NCBI RefSeq assembly: GCF_030817275.1
Contig: NZ_JAUSZD010000002.1
Location: 4,836,001-4,900,000 of the forward strand
Reading direction: 5' to 3'
DNA: 64,000 nt
DNA from: Paenibacillus sp. V4I7
Lineage (GTDB): Bacteria > Bacillota > Bacilli > Paenibacillales > NBRC-103111
The translations under genes were made by a program, and so were the position numbers. Shown piece by piece: positions 1 through 8,414 of this stretch. Positions within the stretch are counted from its first letter, which is position 1, and every line of letters begins with the position of its first letter. The notes beneath the pieces were generated by a model. That model saw nothing but the letters and a program-made list of their open reading frames with translations, was not told the DNA's origin and ran no database searches.

Positions 1-1
1 A

Positions 2-1210
2 GGAAATCTAGGGAATTTTATTTTATTTATTATAGGCATGGTCGTCATAGCTACTTATTTGTTATTTTCGCAGTTCAGCGTTTTTGCGATCGCTTTATTA
101 AAAAAGAACAGGTCCTATTATTTAAGAAACACCAATCTGATCTGGGTATCCAATTTGTTCTATCGAATACGGGACAATGCCAGGATGTTTTTCATCATTA
201 CCATCACATCTACAGCTGCTGTAATATTGAGCGGCGCCTCCTATGCCTTTTGGACGAATACATTAAATGATATAGAAGAGCGACATCCGCTGGCTTTTAC
301 TTATCAAATTTTCGGTAAAAATCCTTCCGCCGCTGAGGAGATCCGATTTATTGAAGATCAGTTAAAGAAAAACCATTTTCCATATGAAAAAATAGTTGTA
401 GACATTAAATATCTTATCCAAGAGGACGGGTCTGGTTTACCCTTAATGAAAGCAAGCGTTTATAATCAATTCGCCAAGCAATTAAACTTGAAAACCGTGT
501 CTATCCGTGAACAAGAAGCGATTATAATCGTACCCCCCGAGGAAAACGACGGCATAAACCGCCTAGCGATTGAAGGAAATAGCATCCGAATAACAGAAGA
601 AATACGTGCGAAGCTATTGCATGATCAATTTTATGCGATATATGTCGTTGACGATCGGCTATTTGATCGCATTGAAGCCACAGAAGAATCCCAGCCTCAG
701 TATGAGTTTCATGTCAAGGATTGGTCCGGCACTTATGTCGTCTATGACGAATATGAGAAGAAATATGGAGATAATCAGACTTCGCTATTTTTGTCCAAAT
801 CCCATATTTATGAAACTGAAAAAAGAGCATACGGCACGATTATGTTCTTATCGATATTCTTAGGCATCATCTTCTTCGTGGCTTCAGGAAGCTTTATCTA
901 CAACAAATTTTACATGGATCAGGAAACCGATAAACAGAAATATAAGCAATTGCATAAAATCGGTGTAACGTTTAAAGAAATAAAAAAAGTTGTTTCGATC
1001 GAAATTGGCGTATTGTTCTTGTTTCCGTACATCGTGGCAACCATGCATTCCGCCGTTGCTTTAGGAGCTCTGCAAAGGCTATTTAAAATAGAAGTCGGCG
1101 CAGCAGCGGTTACCGTTATGGGCATCTTCTTGCTCCTTCAGATCGTTTATTTCTTGTTCATTAGAAGGAATTATTTGAATGTGATAAAAAAGCATCTAAC
1201 CTTTAGCTGA
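2..1210 (+). CDS. BceB/FtsX-type ABC transporter permease, C-terminal part (5' end outside window)
   Basis: The reading frame is open to the left edge, so the ATG at 38 is probably internal and the gene starts outside the window. What remains fits the second half of a BceB-type permease. There is a membrane segment near the start, another ending in ILSGASYAFW, an extracellular domain of about 190 residues, and three closing membrane segments (beginning GTIMFLSIFLG, IEIGVLFLFPYI and AAAVTVMGIFLLL). Family knowledge: BceAB-type transporters protect against bacitracin and similar peptides, and the large external domain mediates sensing with a BceS-type kinase. Partner genes would lie to the left and cannot be seen. 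The substrate is not knowable from this fragment. A hairpin terminator follows. Confidence 0.82.
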   Translation, partial: GNLGNFILFIIGMVVIATYLLFSQFSVFAIALLKKNRSYYLRNTNLIWVSNLFYRIRDNARMFFIITITSTAAVILSGASYAFWTNTLNDIEERHPLAFTYQIFGKNPSAAEEIRFIEDQLKKNHFPYEKIVVDIKYLIQEDGSGLPLMKASVYNQFAKQLNLKTVSIREQEAIIIVPPEENDGINRLAIEGNSIRITEEIRAKLLHDQFYAIYVVDDRLFDRIEATEESQPQYEFHVKDWSGTYVVYDEYEKKYGDNQTSLFLSKSHIYETEKRAYGTIMFLSIFLGIIFFVASGSFIYNKFYMDQETDKQKYKQLHKIGVTFKEIKKVVSIEIGVLFLFPYIVATMHSAVALGALQRLFKIEVGAAAVTVMGIFLLLQIVYFLFIRRNYLNVIKKHLTFS

Positions 1211-1224
1211 GTCAGATTTATATT

Positions 1225-1262
1225 AAAAGGCATCCATTAGGAGTAATTGGATGCCTTTTTTT
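1225..1262 (+). terminator. Intrinsic terminator after the BceB-like permease
   Basis: A 12-bp inverted repeat (aaaaggcatcca at 1225-1236 with tggatgcctttt at 1248-1259) is followed by a T run. It lies 15 bases after the permease stop codon. Confidence 0.85.
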
Positions 1263-1425
1263 GCTGCTTGGTTTTATTTTAGTACTTTGATGATGAATCT
1301 ATTAAATTAGAGCTGAGAAGATAAAGCCTCGCGTCAAATAAGCCCCCGCTGTCCATATAATATTATGAATTATTTTCAACTAATTGCAAAACATATACAT
1401 GGATACATTATAAGGGGGGACCTCG

Positions 1426-3039
1426 TTGAAGCTCACTGCTCTATTAGAACGGTTATTTGTAAAGCAAATAAAAGGCGACACTACTAATATAGAAATTACA
1501 AATATCGCAATCGACTCTCGAAAAATAAAACCTGACGGATTATTTATTTGTTTGACGGGAACTCAAATGGATGGGCATCAGTTTATCACTGAAGCGATTT
1601 CCAATGGAGCTATTTCGATATTAGTAGAAATTGAAGTGAAATGTCCTCCTGGTGTTACGCTTATTCATGTCCCAGATACCAGGAGAGCGATGGCAATTAT
1701 ATCTGATTATTATTATGGTCAATGTTCGAATCCGTTAAAGCTGATTGGTATTACAGGCACGAATGGAAAAACAACTACAACCCATTTAATTGAAAAAATG
1801 TTATCGGACAACGGAAAAAAAGCCGGACTTATCGGTACTCTGTATACGAAAGTTGGCGATTTTGTTGAAAAAACAGTTAATACAACGCCAGAAGCGATTG
1901 AAATTCAAAGATATTTTAACATGATGTTAGAGTTAAAAGCCCAGTATGCCGTCCTTGAAGTATCCTCTCATTCTCTGGAAATGGGGAGGGTTAGAGGCTG
2001 TAACTTTAAAACAGCTGTTTTTACAAATTTAACGCACGATCATTTGGATTATCATCAAACCTTAGAAAATTATCTTGATGCTAAATCTTTGCTTTTTTCC
2101 CAAATGGGAAATACTTACACAGATGAACCTAAATTTGCAGTATTAAATGCCGATGACCCTGCTTCTAAAAATTTGGCTAAAAAATCAGCTGTTCAAGTCT
2201 TAACTTACGGAATTGAAGCTAAAGCAGATGTGCAAGCAAGAGATATCGAATTAAGAACAGAAGGCACCTTTTTGACTGTTGATACTTTAATAGGAAGTAT
2301 GACAATCCATTTGAAACTTCTCGGGAAATTTAATGTATATAATGCGCTTGCAGCAATATCCGTAGGAATTGTTGAACATATTCCATTAGAGGGTATTAAA
2401 AATAGCTTGGAAGCATTTCATGGGGTTGATGGAAGATTCCAACCCGTATTTGCCGGACAAAATTTTTCATTAATCGTGGATTACGCTCACAATCCGAACG
2501 GATTAGAAAATGTATTAAAAACTGCAAGAGAACTTACTAAGGGGAAATTGTATTGTGTTGTAGGTTGCGAAGGTGATCGGGATAAGTTTAAACGTCCTAT
2601 TATGGGTAATATTGCAGTTACTTATTCGGATAAAGCTATTTTCACATCGGATAACCCACGCTCGGAAAACCCAAATACCATTATCAATGACATACTTGAA
2701 GGCCTTAGGTCAAACAACATATCAGAAGACCGTTACATTACGATTCCGGATCGAAGAGAAGCCATTCGAAAAGCAATTGAATTCGCCACGGATGCAAACG
2801 ATTGTATTATTATTGCAGGAAAGGGCCACGAAACACATCAGATCATTAAAAATGAACATATTCCATTTAACGATATTGAAGTTGCTGTGGAATTGATATG
2901 TACAATGTGCCCGTCAACCGGGTATGAGCATGCTGAAGCAATAAGGGGTGGCCGTCATATGACAACCCCGCCTAACAAAGAAAGACACCTCCTCCACCCT
3001 GCTATAAAAAAGCGTTCACCCAGTAGAGTGAACGCCTAA
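1426..3039 (+). CDS. murE: Mur ligase, UDP-MurNAc-tripeptide synthetase (MurE-like)
   Basis: A cytoplasmic ATP-dependent ligase that adds the third stem-peptide residue to UDP-MurNAc-L-Ala-D-Glu. Visible features: an N-terminal substrate domain with IDSRKI; the ATP loop GITGTNGKTTTT (about residues 108-119); HDHLDYH and YLDAKSLLFSQ in the central domain; and DNPR at 409-412, the motif associated with meso-diaminopimelate specificity. The start is TTG with the strong site aagggggga at 1412-1420. The gene stands alone rather than in a dcw division cluster. It is visibly AT-rich, and its last ~40 codons look unlike a normal MurE end and run into a hairpin. It could be an accessory paralogue used in self-protection or in a special peptidoglycan layer. 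The housekeeping copy, if any, is not in view. Confidence 0.88.
   Translation: MKLTALLERLFVKQIKGDTTNIEITNIAIDSRKIKPDGLFICLTGTQMDGHQFITEAISNGAISILVEIEVKCPPGVTLIHVPDTRRAMAIISDYYYGQCSNPLKLIGITGTNGKTTTTHLIEKMLSDNGKKAGLIGTLYTKVGDFVEKTVNTTPEAIEIQRYFNMMLELKAQYAVLEVSSHSLEMGRVRGCNFKTAVFTNLTHDHLDYHQTLENYLDAKSLLFSQMGNTYTDEPKFAVLNADDPASKNLAKKSAVQVLTYGIEAKADVQARDIELRTEGTFLTVDTLIGSMTIHLKLLGKFNVYNALAAISVGIVEHIPLEGIKNSLEAFHGVDGRFQPVFAGQNFSLIVDYAHNPNGLENVLKTARELTKGKLYCVVGCEGDRDKFKRPIMGNIAVTYSDKAIFTSDNPRSENPNTIINDILEGLRSNNISEDRYITIPDRREAIRKAIEFATDANDCIIIAGKGHETHQIIKNEHIPFNDIEVAVELICTMCPSTGYEHAEAIRGGRHMTTPPNKERHLLHPAIKKRSPSRVNA
3012..3035 (+). terminator. Hairpin inside the 3' end of murE
   Basis: gcgttcac (3012-3019) pairs with gtgaacgc (3028-3035), preceded by an A run. 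The murE stop codon (3037-3039) lies just past the stem, so the last codons are read through the hairpin. There is no T tract, so this is a weak terminator or a leftover from a shorter murE. Confidence 0.45.
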
Positions 3040-3040
3040 T

Positions 3041-3125
3041 TACTTCAAAACATTATTGTCTACTTCAAAACATTATTGTCTACTTCAAGACTTTATTTGT
3101 TACTTCAAAATAATATTTTTGAAGT
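3041..3125. repeat. Tandem array of a 20-bp unit, four copies
   Basis: Units start at 3041, 3061, 3081 and 3101, each beginning tacttcaa. The first two are identical (tacttcaaaacattattgtc); the third and fourth are degenerate. The last unit also forms a short inverted repeat (acttcaaaa with ttttgaagt, 3102-3125). No spacers, so not a CRISPR. Confidence 0.9.
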
Positions 3126-3242
3126 GCAAAAAACCAGCACATCTTCACGGATTGAATGCCCATGTTTCTTACAAAAGTCACTGTCCTCAATATTGATCTG
3201 CACCTAATCCAATACGTCTTCCGATGGTTGCATGGCTCAAGG

Positions 3243-3800
3243 CTACATCTTAGTACCCAACTTGGATTGGGTAAACACAGCTACATACTTTACTTCGCTC
3301 GTAATTGGACTTATGGTATGCTTTTCTATCGAATCGAAATACAGACTGTCTCCCGGACCCAAGGTATATTCTACGTTTCCGACTTTATATTTCATTTGGC
3401 CCTCGAGAATAAATATAAACTCTTCCCCATTGTGACTGAAAATATGTCTGCTGTCATGTTCATCTTTCCTTGAGACAAATAGAAACGGCTGCATAAGCTT
3501 GTCTCCGCGCTCAACGGCAAATGCGAAAAAGGAATAGCCTTTTTCCGTTTTCACTAATTTGGATTGGCTTTTTTCTTTTGTTGTATGAATCGTGCCTGAT
3601 TGCTGTTGATCATCCAAAAGAATTGAGACTGTAGTTCCTAATGCGTCGGCGATCTTGATCAGGGTTGAAATAGGCGGCATCGTCTTCCCGTTTTCTATTT
3701 TGGACAACAAGCTTTTAGAAAACCCGCAAATATCGGCAATCTCTGTCAAATTCCAATTTTGTTCTTTCCGCAGCTTCTTAATTTTATCCCCAAGTTGCAT
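3243..3800 (-). CDS. XRE-family transcriptional regulator with C-terminal cupin domain
   Basis: A 185-residue protein. Residues ~1-60 are an XRE/HTH_3 DNA-binding domain (KIKKLRKEQNWNLTEIADIC, then SKSLLSKIENGK). Residues ~100-180 are a cupin, with HNGEEFIFILEG and LGPGDSLYFDS. Such proteins usually repress or activate small-molecule catabolic genes, with the cupin sensing the ligand. It is the last gene of the minus-strand island and has its own promoter (3840-3868). An 18-bp element beside that promoter recurs at the promoter of the dehydrogenase/transport operon at 13.4 kb, so this protein is the likely regulator of the island and of itself. The start at 3800 has an AGGAG site about 10 bases upstream. 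Confidence 0.9.
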   Translation of the reverse strand: MQLGDKIKKLRKEQNWNLTEIADICGFSKSLLSKIENGKTMPPISTLIKIADALGTTVSILLDDQQQSGTIHTTKEKSQSKLVKTEKGYSFFAFAVERGDKLMQPFLFVSRKDEHDSRHIFSHNGEEFIFILEGQMKYKVGNVEYTLGPGDSLYFDSIEKHTISPITSEVKYVAVFTQSKLGTKM

Positions 3801-3816
3801 CTTCAGAGATCTCCTA

Positions 3817-3834
3817 TTTCATATTGTTCAACTA
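3817..3834 (-). promoter_or_regulatory. Putative XRE-cupin operator, copy 1
   Basis: tttcatattgttcaacta on the plus strand. It matches the element at 13416-13433 at 16 of 18 positions, the two differences being the central bases. It lies just downstream of the -10 box, a position suited to repression. Confidence 0.55.
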
Positions 3835-3839
3835 TGTTT

Positions 3840-3868
3840 ATCATAACGATACACTGTGTAATCGTCAA
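3840..3868 (-). promoter_or_regulatory. Sigma-A-type promoter of the XRE-cupin gene
   Basis: On the minus strand, TTGACG (3868-3863), a 17-base spacer and TATGAT (3845-3840). The spacer holds the near-palindrome ACACAGTGT. Confidence 0.75.
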
Positions 3869-3885
3869 CAGGAGGAGTTTATTCA

Positions 3886-4824
3886 CTATAACAGCAATCT
3901 ATCTAAACCGATGGCACTTATCATCATCCGTTCTTTCTTGTTTCCTAATAACTGTTGGGGCCAATCAACGATTCCCCCGTCTCCTATCTTGAGTACTTGT
4001 CCATTGATAGTTGCAATAATGGTAAACTGTAGTCCTTTGTAGTATTGATTTTCAGTATTCGTTGAGCCTTCGGATGTAACGACATGCATCGATTTCTCTT
4101 CTCCGTATAGCAATATCCTTTGAACTAGCCCTTCAGAATCCTTATATCCACTACGAACGCTAAGTACAACTTCCAAATCTGAACGAAACAACGTTTGGAA
4201 AATGTCTTTATAAACGTTAATGTGCTCCCAAAATGATTGCTTTTCAAAGGAGTAAGATCCCTTATCTTTACCGGATGTAACCATACAAAACAATTGAAAA
4301 TGGGATAATATTCCTGGGACTTTATGAGTATTTTGTGCCCTTACATGTCTATGAGTCGTGCAAAATCTAATAAAATCATCTTCATTGTTCAATTTTCCTG
4401 ACTTTAAGCAATCGCTGATATGTAAGGCTAAGAGGTTTGTAGCATCCGCAACTACTTCCGTACCTCTCAGCGCTGATATGATCTTATTTTGGTCCACCGC
4501 AGCTACTATTGAACAAGAACCCAAAGGCGCTACAGGCGACATTTGCAAAGGAATATATGAGTGATTTTGAGCTATTTTCAGTGTATCTAGTTCTAGTTGT
4601 TTTAACTCTATTGGATTAACTCTTGCTGCTTGCACAAATGTGTTTGCTTCGTATCTTCTTAGTAAGTCGCTGGCAGATGATTTCTTTGTTTTTCTTCTAA
4701 ATGCTTCGAGTAACAGAGTATTTAAATCTGACCCAGGAATTTGTTCAATTAATAAGTCCACTATGTTTTCAATGCCTAAATCACGAACTATTCTGTTTAA
4801 TTTACTTTGTTCTTCAAGATTCAT
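3886..4824 (-). CDS. Class II aminoacyl-tRNA-synthetase-like catalytic core protein, function unknown
   Basis: A 312-residue protein resembling the bare catalytic core of a class II synthetase. A motif-2-like stretch (FCTTHRHVRAQ, ~154-164, then ILSHFQLFCMV) has Gln where the usual fRxE has Glu. A motif-3-like end, AIGLDRLLL (~304-312), closes the protein. The middle contains APLGSCSIVAAVDQNK and TEVVADATNLLAL. No anticodon-binding domain is visible. Known free-standing relatives (HisZ, AsnA, PoxA, amino acid:carrier-protein ligases) activate or bind amino acids without charging tRNA in the usual way, so a role in amino-acid or acyl activation, or sensing, is inferred. It lies between the PEP-hydrolase-like gene and the XRE-cupin regulator. 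The start has a GGAGG site. Confidence 0.65.
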   Translation of the reverse strand: MNLEEQSKLNRIVRDLGIENIVDLLIEQIPGSDLNTLLLEAFRRKTKKSSASDLLRRYEANTFVQAARVNPIELKQLELDTLKIAQNHSYIPLQMSPVAPLGSCSIVAAVDQNKIISALRGTEVVADATNLLALHISDCLKSGKLNNEDDFIRFCTTHRHVRAQNTHKVPGILSHFQLFCMVTSGKDKGSYSFEKQSFWEHINVYKDIFQTLFRSDLEVVLSVRSGYKDSEGLVQRILLYGEEKSMHVVTSEGSTNTENQYYKGLQFTIIATINGQVLKIGDGGIVDWPQQLLGNKKERMMISAIGLDRLLL

Positions 4825-4865
4825 CGAATACCCTCCTTAACCAAATTGTCCACTTAAATTACAAA

Positions 4866-4897
4866 AATCGCCCCATAAAGTATATAGGACGACGATT
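4866..4897 (-). terminator. Possible terminator after the PEP-hydrolase-like gene
   Basis: On the minus strand, AATCGTC (4897-4891) pairs, with one G-T, with GGCGATT (down to 4866), followed by a TTTTG tail. It may partly insulate the aaRS-like gene from the upstream operon. Confidence 0.45.
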
Positions 4898-4914
4898 CCG
4901 GGTATGTCTACCCA

Positions 4915-5745
4915 TTATTTTTTGCTTAAACTTTTAAATTTTTTCACCTGCTCGGTGATCGCTATTTCAGTAGGAAGCCGTTCTACGCTGGATGCTCCGA
5001 AAAATCCGGCAATCCCTTTGGTTTTGCTAAGAACGTAGTCTACGTCCTCCGGCTCCGAGATCGGACCGCCATGACAGATAACCAGTATATCCGGATTCAC
5101 GCTTTTCCCGGCATCATAGATGCGCTGAACGAGGTCAGCCGATTCATCGAGCGATAATGCCGTCTTCGCTCCTATGCTTCCTTTGGTCGTCAGACCAACA
5201 TGCGCAACAAGCACATCCGCTCCAGCCCTAGCCATTACGATGGCATCCTCTTCGTTGAAAACGTATGGAGTAGTCAATAAATCCAATTCATGAGCTTTAC
5301 GGATCATCTCCACTTCCAAGCTATATCCCATCCCGGTTTCTTCTAAATTTTGCCGGAACGTCCCGTCGATCAGACCTACCGTCGGGAAGTTTTGAACGCC
5401 GGAGAAGCCCATTTCTTTCAACTGCTTCAAATAGACATCCATCAGACGGAACGGATCTGTGCCGCAAACCCCTGCCAGCACAGGTGTATCCTCGACAATA
5501 GGAAGAACCTCGCCTCCCATTTCAACTACGATTTGGTTGGCATCTCCATACGGCATCAATCCGGCTAATGAACCTCGGCCTGCCATCCGGTACCTGCCCG
5601 AATTATAGATGATGATCATATCTACACCGCCCGCTTCAGCACATTTTGCCGATAAACCTGTTCCAGCCCCAGCGCCAACGATGAAAAGGCCTTGTTCCAC
5701 TTGAGAACGCAATCGGTTTACTATTTCTTGTCTCGGTATCGCCAT
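4915..5745 (-). CDS. Phosphoenolpyruvate hydrolase-like TIM-barrel protein
   Basis: A 276-residue TIM barrel of the family labelled 'PEP hydrolase-like / TIM-barrel signal transduction'. Visible motifs: IVGAGAGTGLSAKCAE and YNSGRYRMAGRGSLAGL near the N terminus, GVCGTDPF, GVQNFPTVGLIDG, LVAHVGLTTKG and ICHGGPI near the end. These Gly-rich loop ends suit a phosphate-binding isomerase or lyase. The reaction is not firmly known for this family. It starts 8 bases after the stop of the Tm-1-like gene. The two families are often neighbours or fused, which supports a joint function. Start ATG with GAAGGG upstream. Confidence 0.85.
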   Translation of the reverse strand: MAIPRQEIVNRLRSQVEQGLFIVGAGAGTGLSAKCAEAGGVDMIIIYNSGRYRMAGRGSLAGLMPYGDANQIVVEMGGEVLPIVEDTPVLAGVCGTDPFRLMDVYLKQLKEMGFSGVQNFPTVGLIDGTFRQNLEETGMGYSLEVEMIRKAHELDLLTTPYVFNEEDAIVMARAGADVLVAHVGLTTKGSIGAKTALSLDESADLVQRIYDAGKSVNPDILVICHGGPISEPEDVDYVLSKTKGIAGFFGASSVERLPTEIAITEQVKKFKSLSKK

Positions 5746-5753
5746 CGTTTAAT

Positions 5754-6983
5754 CTACCCTTCTTTCTTATGTTCCAACAACTTGAGTAAATGCTCTGCAA
5801 TCACGTCTGCGACTGCAGGACCATTGATGTCTTGTTCCATTTCAATCATAGGAATGTCTGAACGAAGGTGCTGCTTGATTCCTTCGTACAGGGCGCATCG
5901 CTCTTCCTTTCCTTCAAATGCCTTTCCTGCTATGTCCAGCAAGGAAACTCCGGCTTTCGGGAACACGACGATGGTCGGTGCTGTGCCTTTATTCAACTTA
6001 TCAGCCAAAATCCGTCCCAATTCGCGGTTCTCTGAAACCGTCGTTCTCATCAATGTTGTGGTCGGGTTATGCTGGTAAAAGATTCGCTCTTTGAATGGTG
6101 CCGGGACGGTGTCTGGAGGCCCGAAATTGACCATATCGAGCGCTCCCACCGAGACAACCTGCGGAATTCCGGCAGCACCCGCAGCTTCTAGACGGTTAGG
6201 TCCGGCACTAAAAATGCCGCCGACCAACTCATCGGCTAATTCTGTGGTAGTAATGTCAGCAACACCCTTAATATAACCGGCCTTGATCAACTCCTCCATC
6301 GCAAGGCCGCCTGTTCCGGTCGCATGGAATACAAGCAGATCGTAGCCCTTCTTCTCCAGGATTTCCCTCACGCGGGTCGCGCATGGCGTTGTCACTCCGA
6401 ACATTGTGATGCCCAGCGTGACTTTCTCATCCGCTGTCTCCTGCTCCAACCCTGTGTGCCGAATCATCCCGGCTAATGCATAGGCAGCATTGCTTAATAT
6501 TCGCCGGGACAGTCGGTTAATGCCGGCGATGTCTACAACGGAGTACATCATCATAATGTCCTTTACGCCCACATAGGGCCTTGTATTCCCAGATGCAACG
6601 GTAGAAACAAGCAGCTTCGGCACGCCGATAGGAAGAGCCTGCATGGCTGAAGCAGCTACCGTTGTTCCTGCAGTCCCGCCCATCCCTAACATACCGCCGA
6701 CTATCCCCTTCTTCTCTAATTGAACCGCGATATTTGCTGCACCTTGGGTCATAACAGCAACAGCTGTTCCACGGTCGTTCTGCGTTCGCAGTTCCTCTAT
6801 GCTGGATCCTCCTGCTCTTGCTACTTCATCTGCGGAGACATCCGGCTCGAACAAAGGATCTCCCAGCACGCCGGTATCGATAACAAAGGTATCCGTTCCA
6901 CACGCTTGCAGCGCATCTTTCACGAATTGAAATTCGAGCCCTTTCGTATCCAAAGCTCCAATTAATATGGCTTTTTTCCCCAC
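5754..6983 (-). CDS. Tm-1-like ATP-binding domain protein (UPF0261 family)
   Basis: About 409 residues. The start is taken as GTG at 6983 (GKKAILIGALDTKG) because an AAGGAG site lies 8 bases upstream; the frame stays open to 7010, but that start has no such site. The N-terminal nucleotide-binding half contains ALDTKG and GMGGTAGTTVAASAM. The C-terminal half contains VFHATGTGGLAMEELI and ISAGPNRLEAAG-like segments (GGIFSAGPNRLEAAG). Family knowledge: plant Tm-1 has this ATP-binding fold, and the bacterial members have no settled reaction. Tight spacing to the TIM-barrel genes on both sides indicates one operon for a degradative pathway, inferred to act on a carboxylate or sugar acid. Confidence 0.85.
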   Translation of the reverse strand: MGKKAILIGALDTKGLEFQFVKDALQACGTDTFVIDTGVLGDPLFEPDVSADEVARAGGSSIEELRTQNDRGTAVAVMTQGAANIAVQLEKKGIVGGMLGMGGTAGTTVAASAMQALPIGVPKLLVSTVASGNTRPYVGVKDIMMMYSVVDIAGINRLSRRILSNAAYALAGMIRHTGLEQETADEKVTLGITMFGVTTPCATRVREILEKKGYDLLVFHATGTGGLAMEELIKAGYIKGVADITTTELADELVGGIFSAGPNRLEAAGAAGIPQVVSVGALDMVNFGPPDTVPAPFKERIFYQHNPTTTLMRTTVSENRELGRILADKLNKGTAPTIVVFPKAGVSLLDIAGKAFEGKEERCALYEGIKQHLRSDIPMIEMEQDINGPAVADVIAEHLLKLLEHKKEG

Positions 6984-7011
6984 GACTCCAGCTCCTTCAA
7001 GGATCTGCACT

Positions 7012-7767
7012 TTACTTCATTGCGTTGCACATATACGTATAACAAGCCTTCATGCCCTCAAGCACTTCGCCGCCGCTTTCTTCATCTGCCGACATCCAGC
7101 CTTTATAGTTAATCGCTTTAATCGCTCCGAAAATCGGTTTGAAATCGATGGCTCCTTCACCGAGTACTTTCCAATCCCCTTGCTCAAAGTCCTTGAGATG
7201 AAAGTTATCGATCACGTGGCCAAAGCTGCGGATCAACTCAGCTACGTCGTGGACGCCAGACTTCACCAAATGCGCAGTATCCACGGTCAAACCGATGGAT
7301 TGATCTTGGATCCGGTCAAAGAAGATATCAAAATCTTCACGGTACATTACCGGATTGTTGTGATGATGGTGCAGGGAAAGCTTCACGCCGTACTGCTGCT
7401 GTGCTTCAAGGCCCAATTCCGAAAACGCATCCCCATACCCACGAATATCCTCAGATGTAACTTCAGCTCTGGGAACCCCATGGCAGTATACGACTAGATC
7501 CGTACCGATTCCGGAGGCAAACCGAAATACGTTCCTAAGCTGCTGGGTGCCCGCCTCATCCAATCTCCCGCCTGTAATGAGCGCCGAGCCCACCCCCGGT
7601 AATTGCCCCCATGCTTCCTTGAATCTTTCTGGCTCGTTAAGATAGGGGCTATATTGCGGGCCTTTCAGTTGCAGTCCGTCATAGCCAACCGCTCTATATT
7701 GTTGAAAAAGAAGCGTCTGTTCCTCCACTGTGGAAGTGGGTCTGGAAAAAGCCAACTTTATACTCAT
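7012..7767 (-). CDS. Sugar phosphate isomerase/epimerase-like TIM barrel (AP endonuclease 2 / xylose isomerase-like)
   Basis: A 251-residue xylose-isomerase-like TIM barrel. Likely metal and catalytic segments: LSLHHHHNNP, LTVDTAHLVKSG, NFHLKDFEQG, LGEGAIDF and SADEESGG, in the order normal for this family. It probably isomerises or epimerises a keto-sugar or polyol-derived intermediate in the cytoplasm. It sits between the broken TauE/SafE gene and the Tm-1-like gene, whose frame nearly abuts. Start ATG with an AGGAG site 7 bases upstream. The exact substrate cannot be read from sequence. Confidence 0.87.
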   Translation of the reverse strand: MSIKLAFSRPTSTVEEQTLLFQQYRAVGYDGLQLKGPQYSPYLNEPERFKEAWGQLPGVGSALITGGRLDEAGTQQLRNVFRFASGIGTDLVVYCHGVPRAEVTSEDIRGYGDAFSELGLEAQQQYGVKLSLHHHHNNPVMYREDFDIFFDRIQDQSIGLTVDTAHLVKSGVHDVAELIRSFGHVIDNFHLKDFEQGDWKVLGEGAIDFKPIFGAIKAINYKGWMSADEESGGEVLEGMKACYTYMCNAMK

Positions 7768-7790
7768 AATTGTTTCTCCTCATATATCAT

Positions 7791-8412
7791 TTAAAATGAA
7801 CTAAGCTTTCCCCTAGCAGTTTCAAGGCTCCAATAGCCCCAAGTGACAGTATAAGCCGTTGAAAATAAACTTGCGGAATTAACGGCAGCAATTTAATACC
7901 CGCCCGCATAAGCGCCAATAGCAATTAGCGGTATCGTCCAAGCATTAAACAACAAAGATTGGGATGTAATCATTCCTAATTGAATGTAGAATGGCACTTT
8001 AATGAGATTCACAAGCAGAAAGAACCATGCGCCTGTTCCGACAAACTCCTGCCGAGTCTTTGATAACTTGAAGCAGGATGATGCCAAATATTAGGGATCC
8101 CAACAGGAGCTTTAATTGATCATTACCCGTTTTCAGCAAAACGAAATAGCCGCCAATTACGCCCAATAACACCCATGGAATCAGTCTAATTAAATGCTTC
8201 CATATCACATTTTTGCGGTAATAGGCAACCGCCATTAAATCCCCGGCAATCAGCATAGGCAGTAAGATACCTACTGACAGCTTTGCCGGAAAAATAACAG
8301 TCATGAGCATGGCATTAAAAATTCCCATTGTGGAAACGCCCGTCTTCGCAAAACCGACGCAAACCCCCACGATAACGATGATGACGATTTGCCAATTGCT
8401 CAAATCAAACAT
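7791..8412 (-). pseudogene. TauE/SafE-family sulfite/organosulfonate exporter, broken by two frameshifts
   Basis: Three consecutive reading frames together rebuild a TauE/SafE membrane protein. Frame one runs from ATG 8412 (MFDLSNWQIVIIVIVGVCVG) to GIILLQVIKDS. Frame two starts near 8045 with EFVGTGAWFFLLVNLIKVP and runs to IAIGAYAG. Frame three, near 7900, gives LLPLIPQVYFQRLILSLGA and ends at 7791. Each part matches the expected order of the family with no large gap, so single-base indels near 8040 and 7900 are the simplest reading; sequencing errors are possible. The start codon lies 2 bases after the cupin stop, so it belonged to the operon. If truly broken, a transport step of the pathway is lost. 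Confidence 0.8.
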
Positions 8413-8414
8413 GT

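Noticed and set aside
3041..3125. CRISPR array
   Set aside because: The 20-bp units are directly adjacent without spacers and drift in sequence; no cas genes are nearby.
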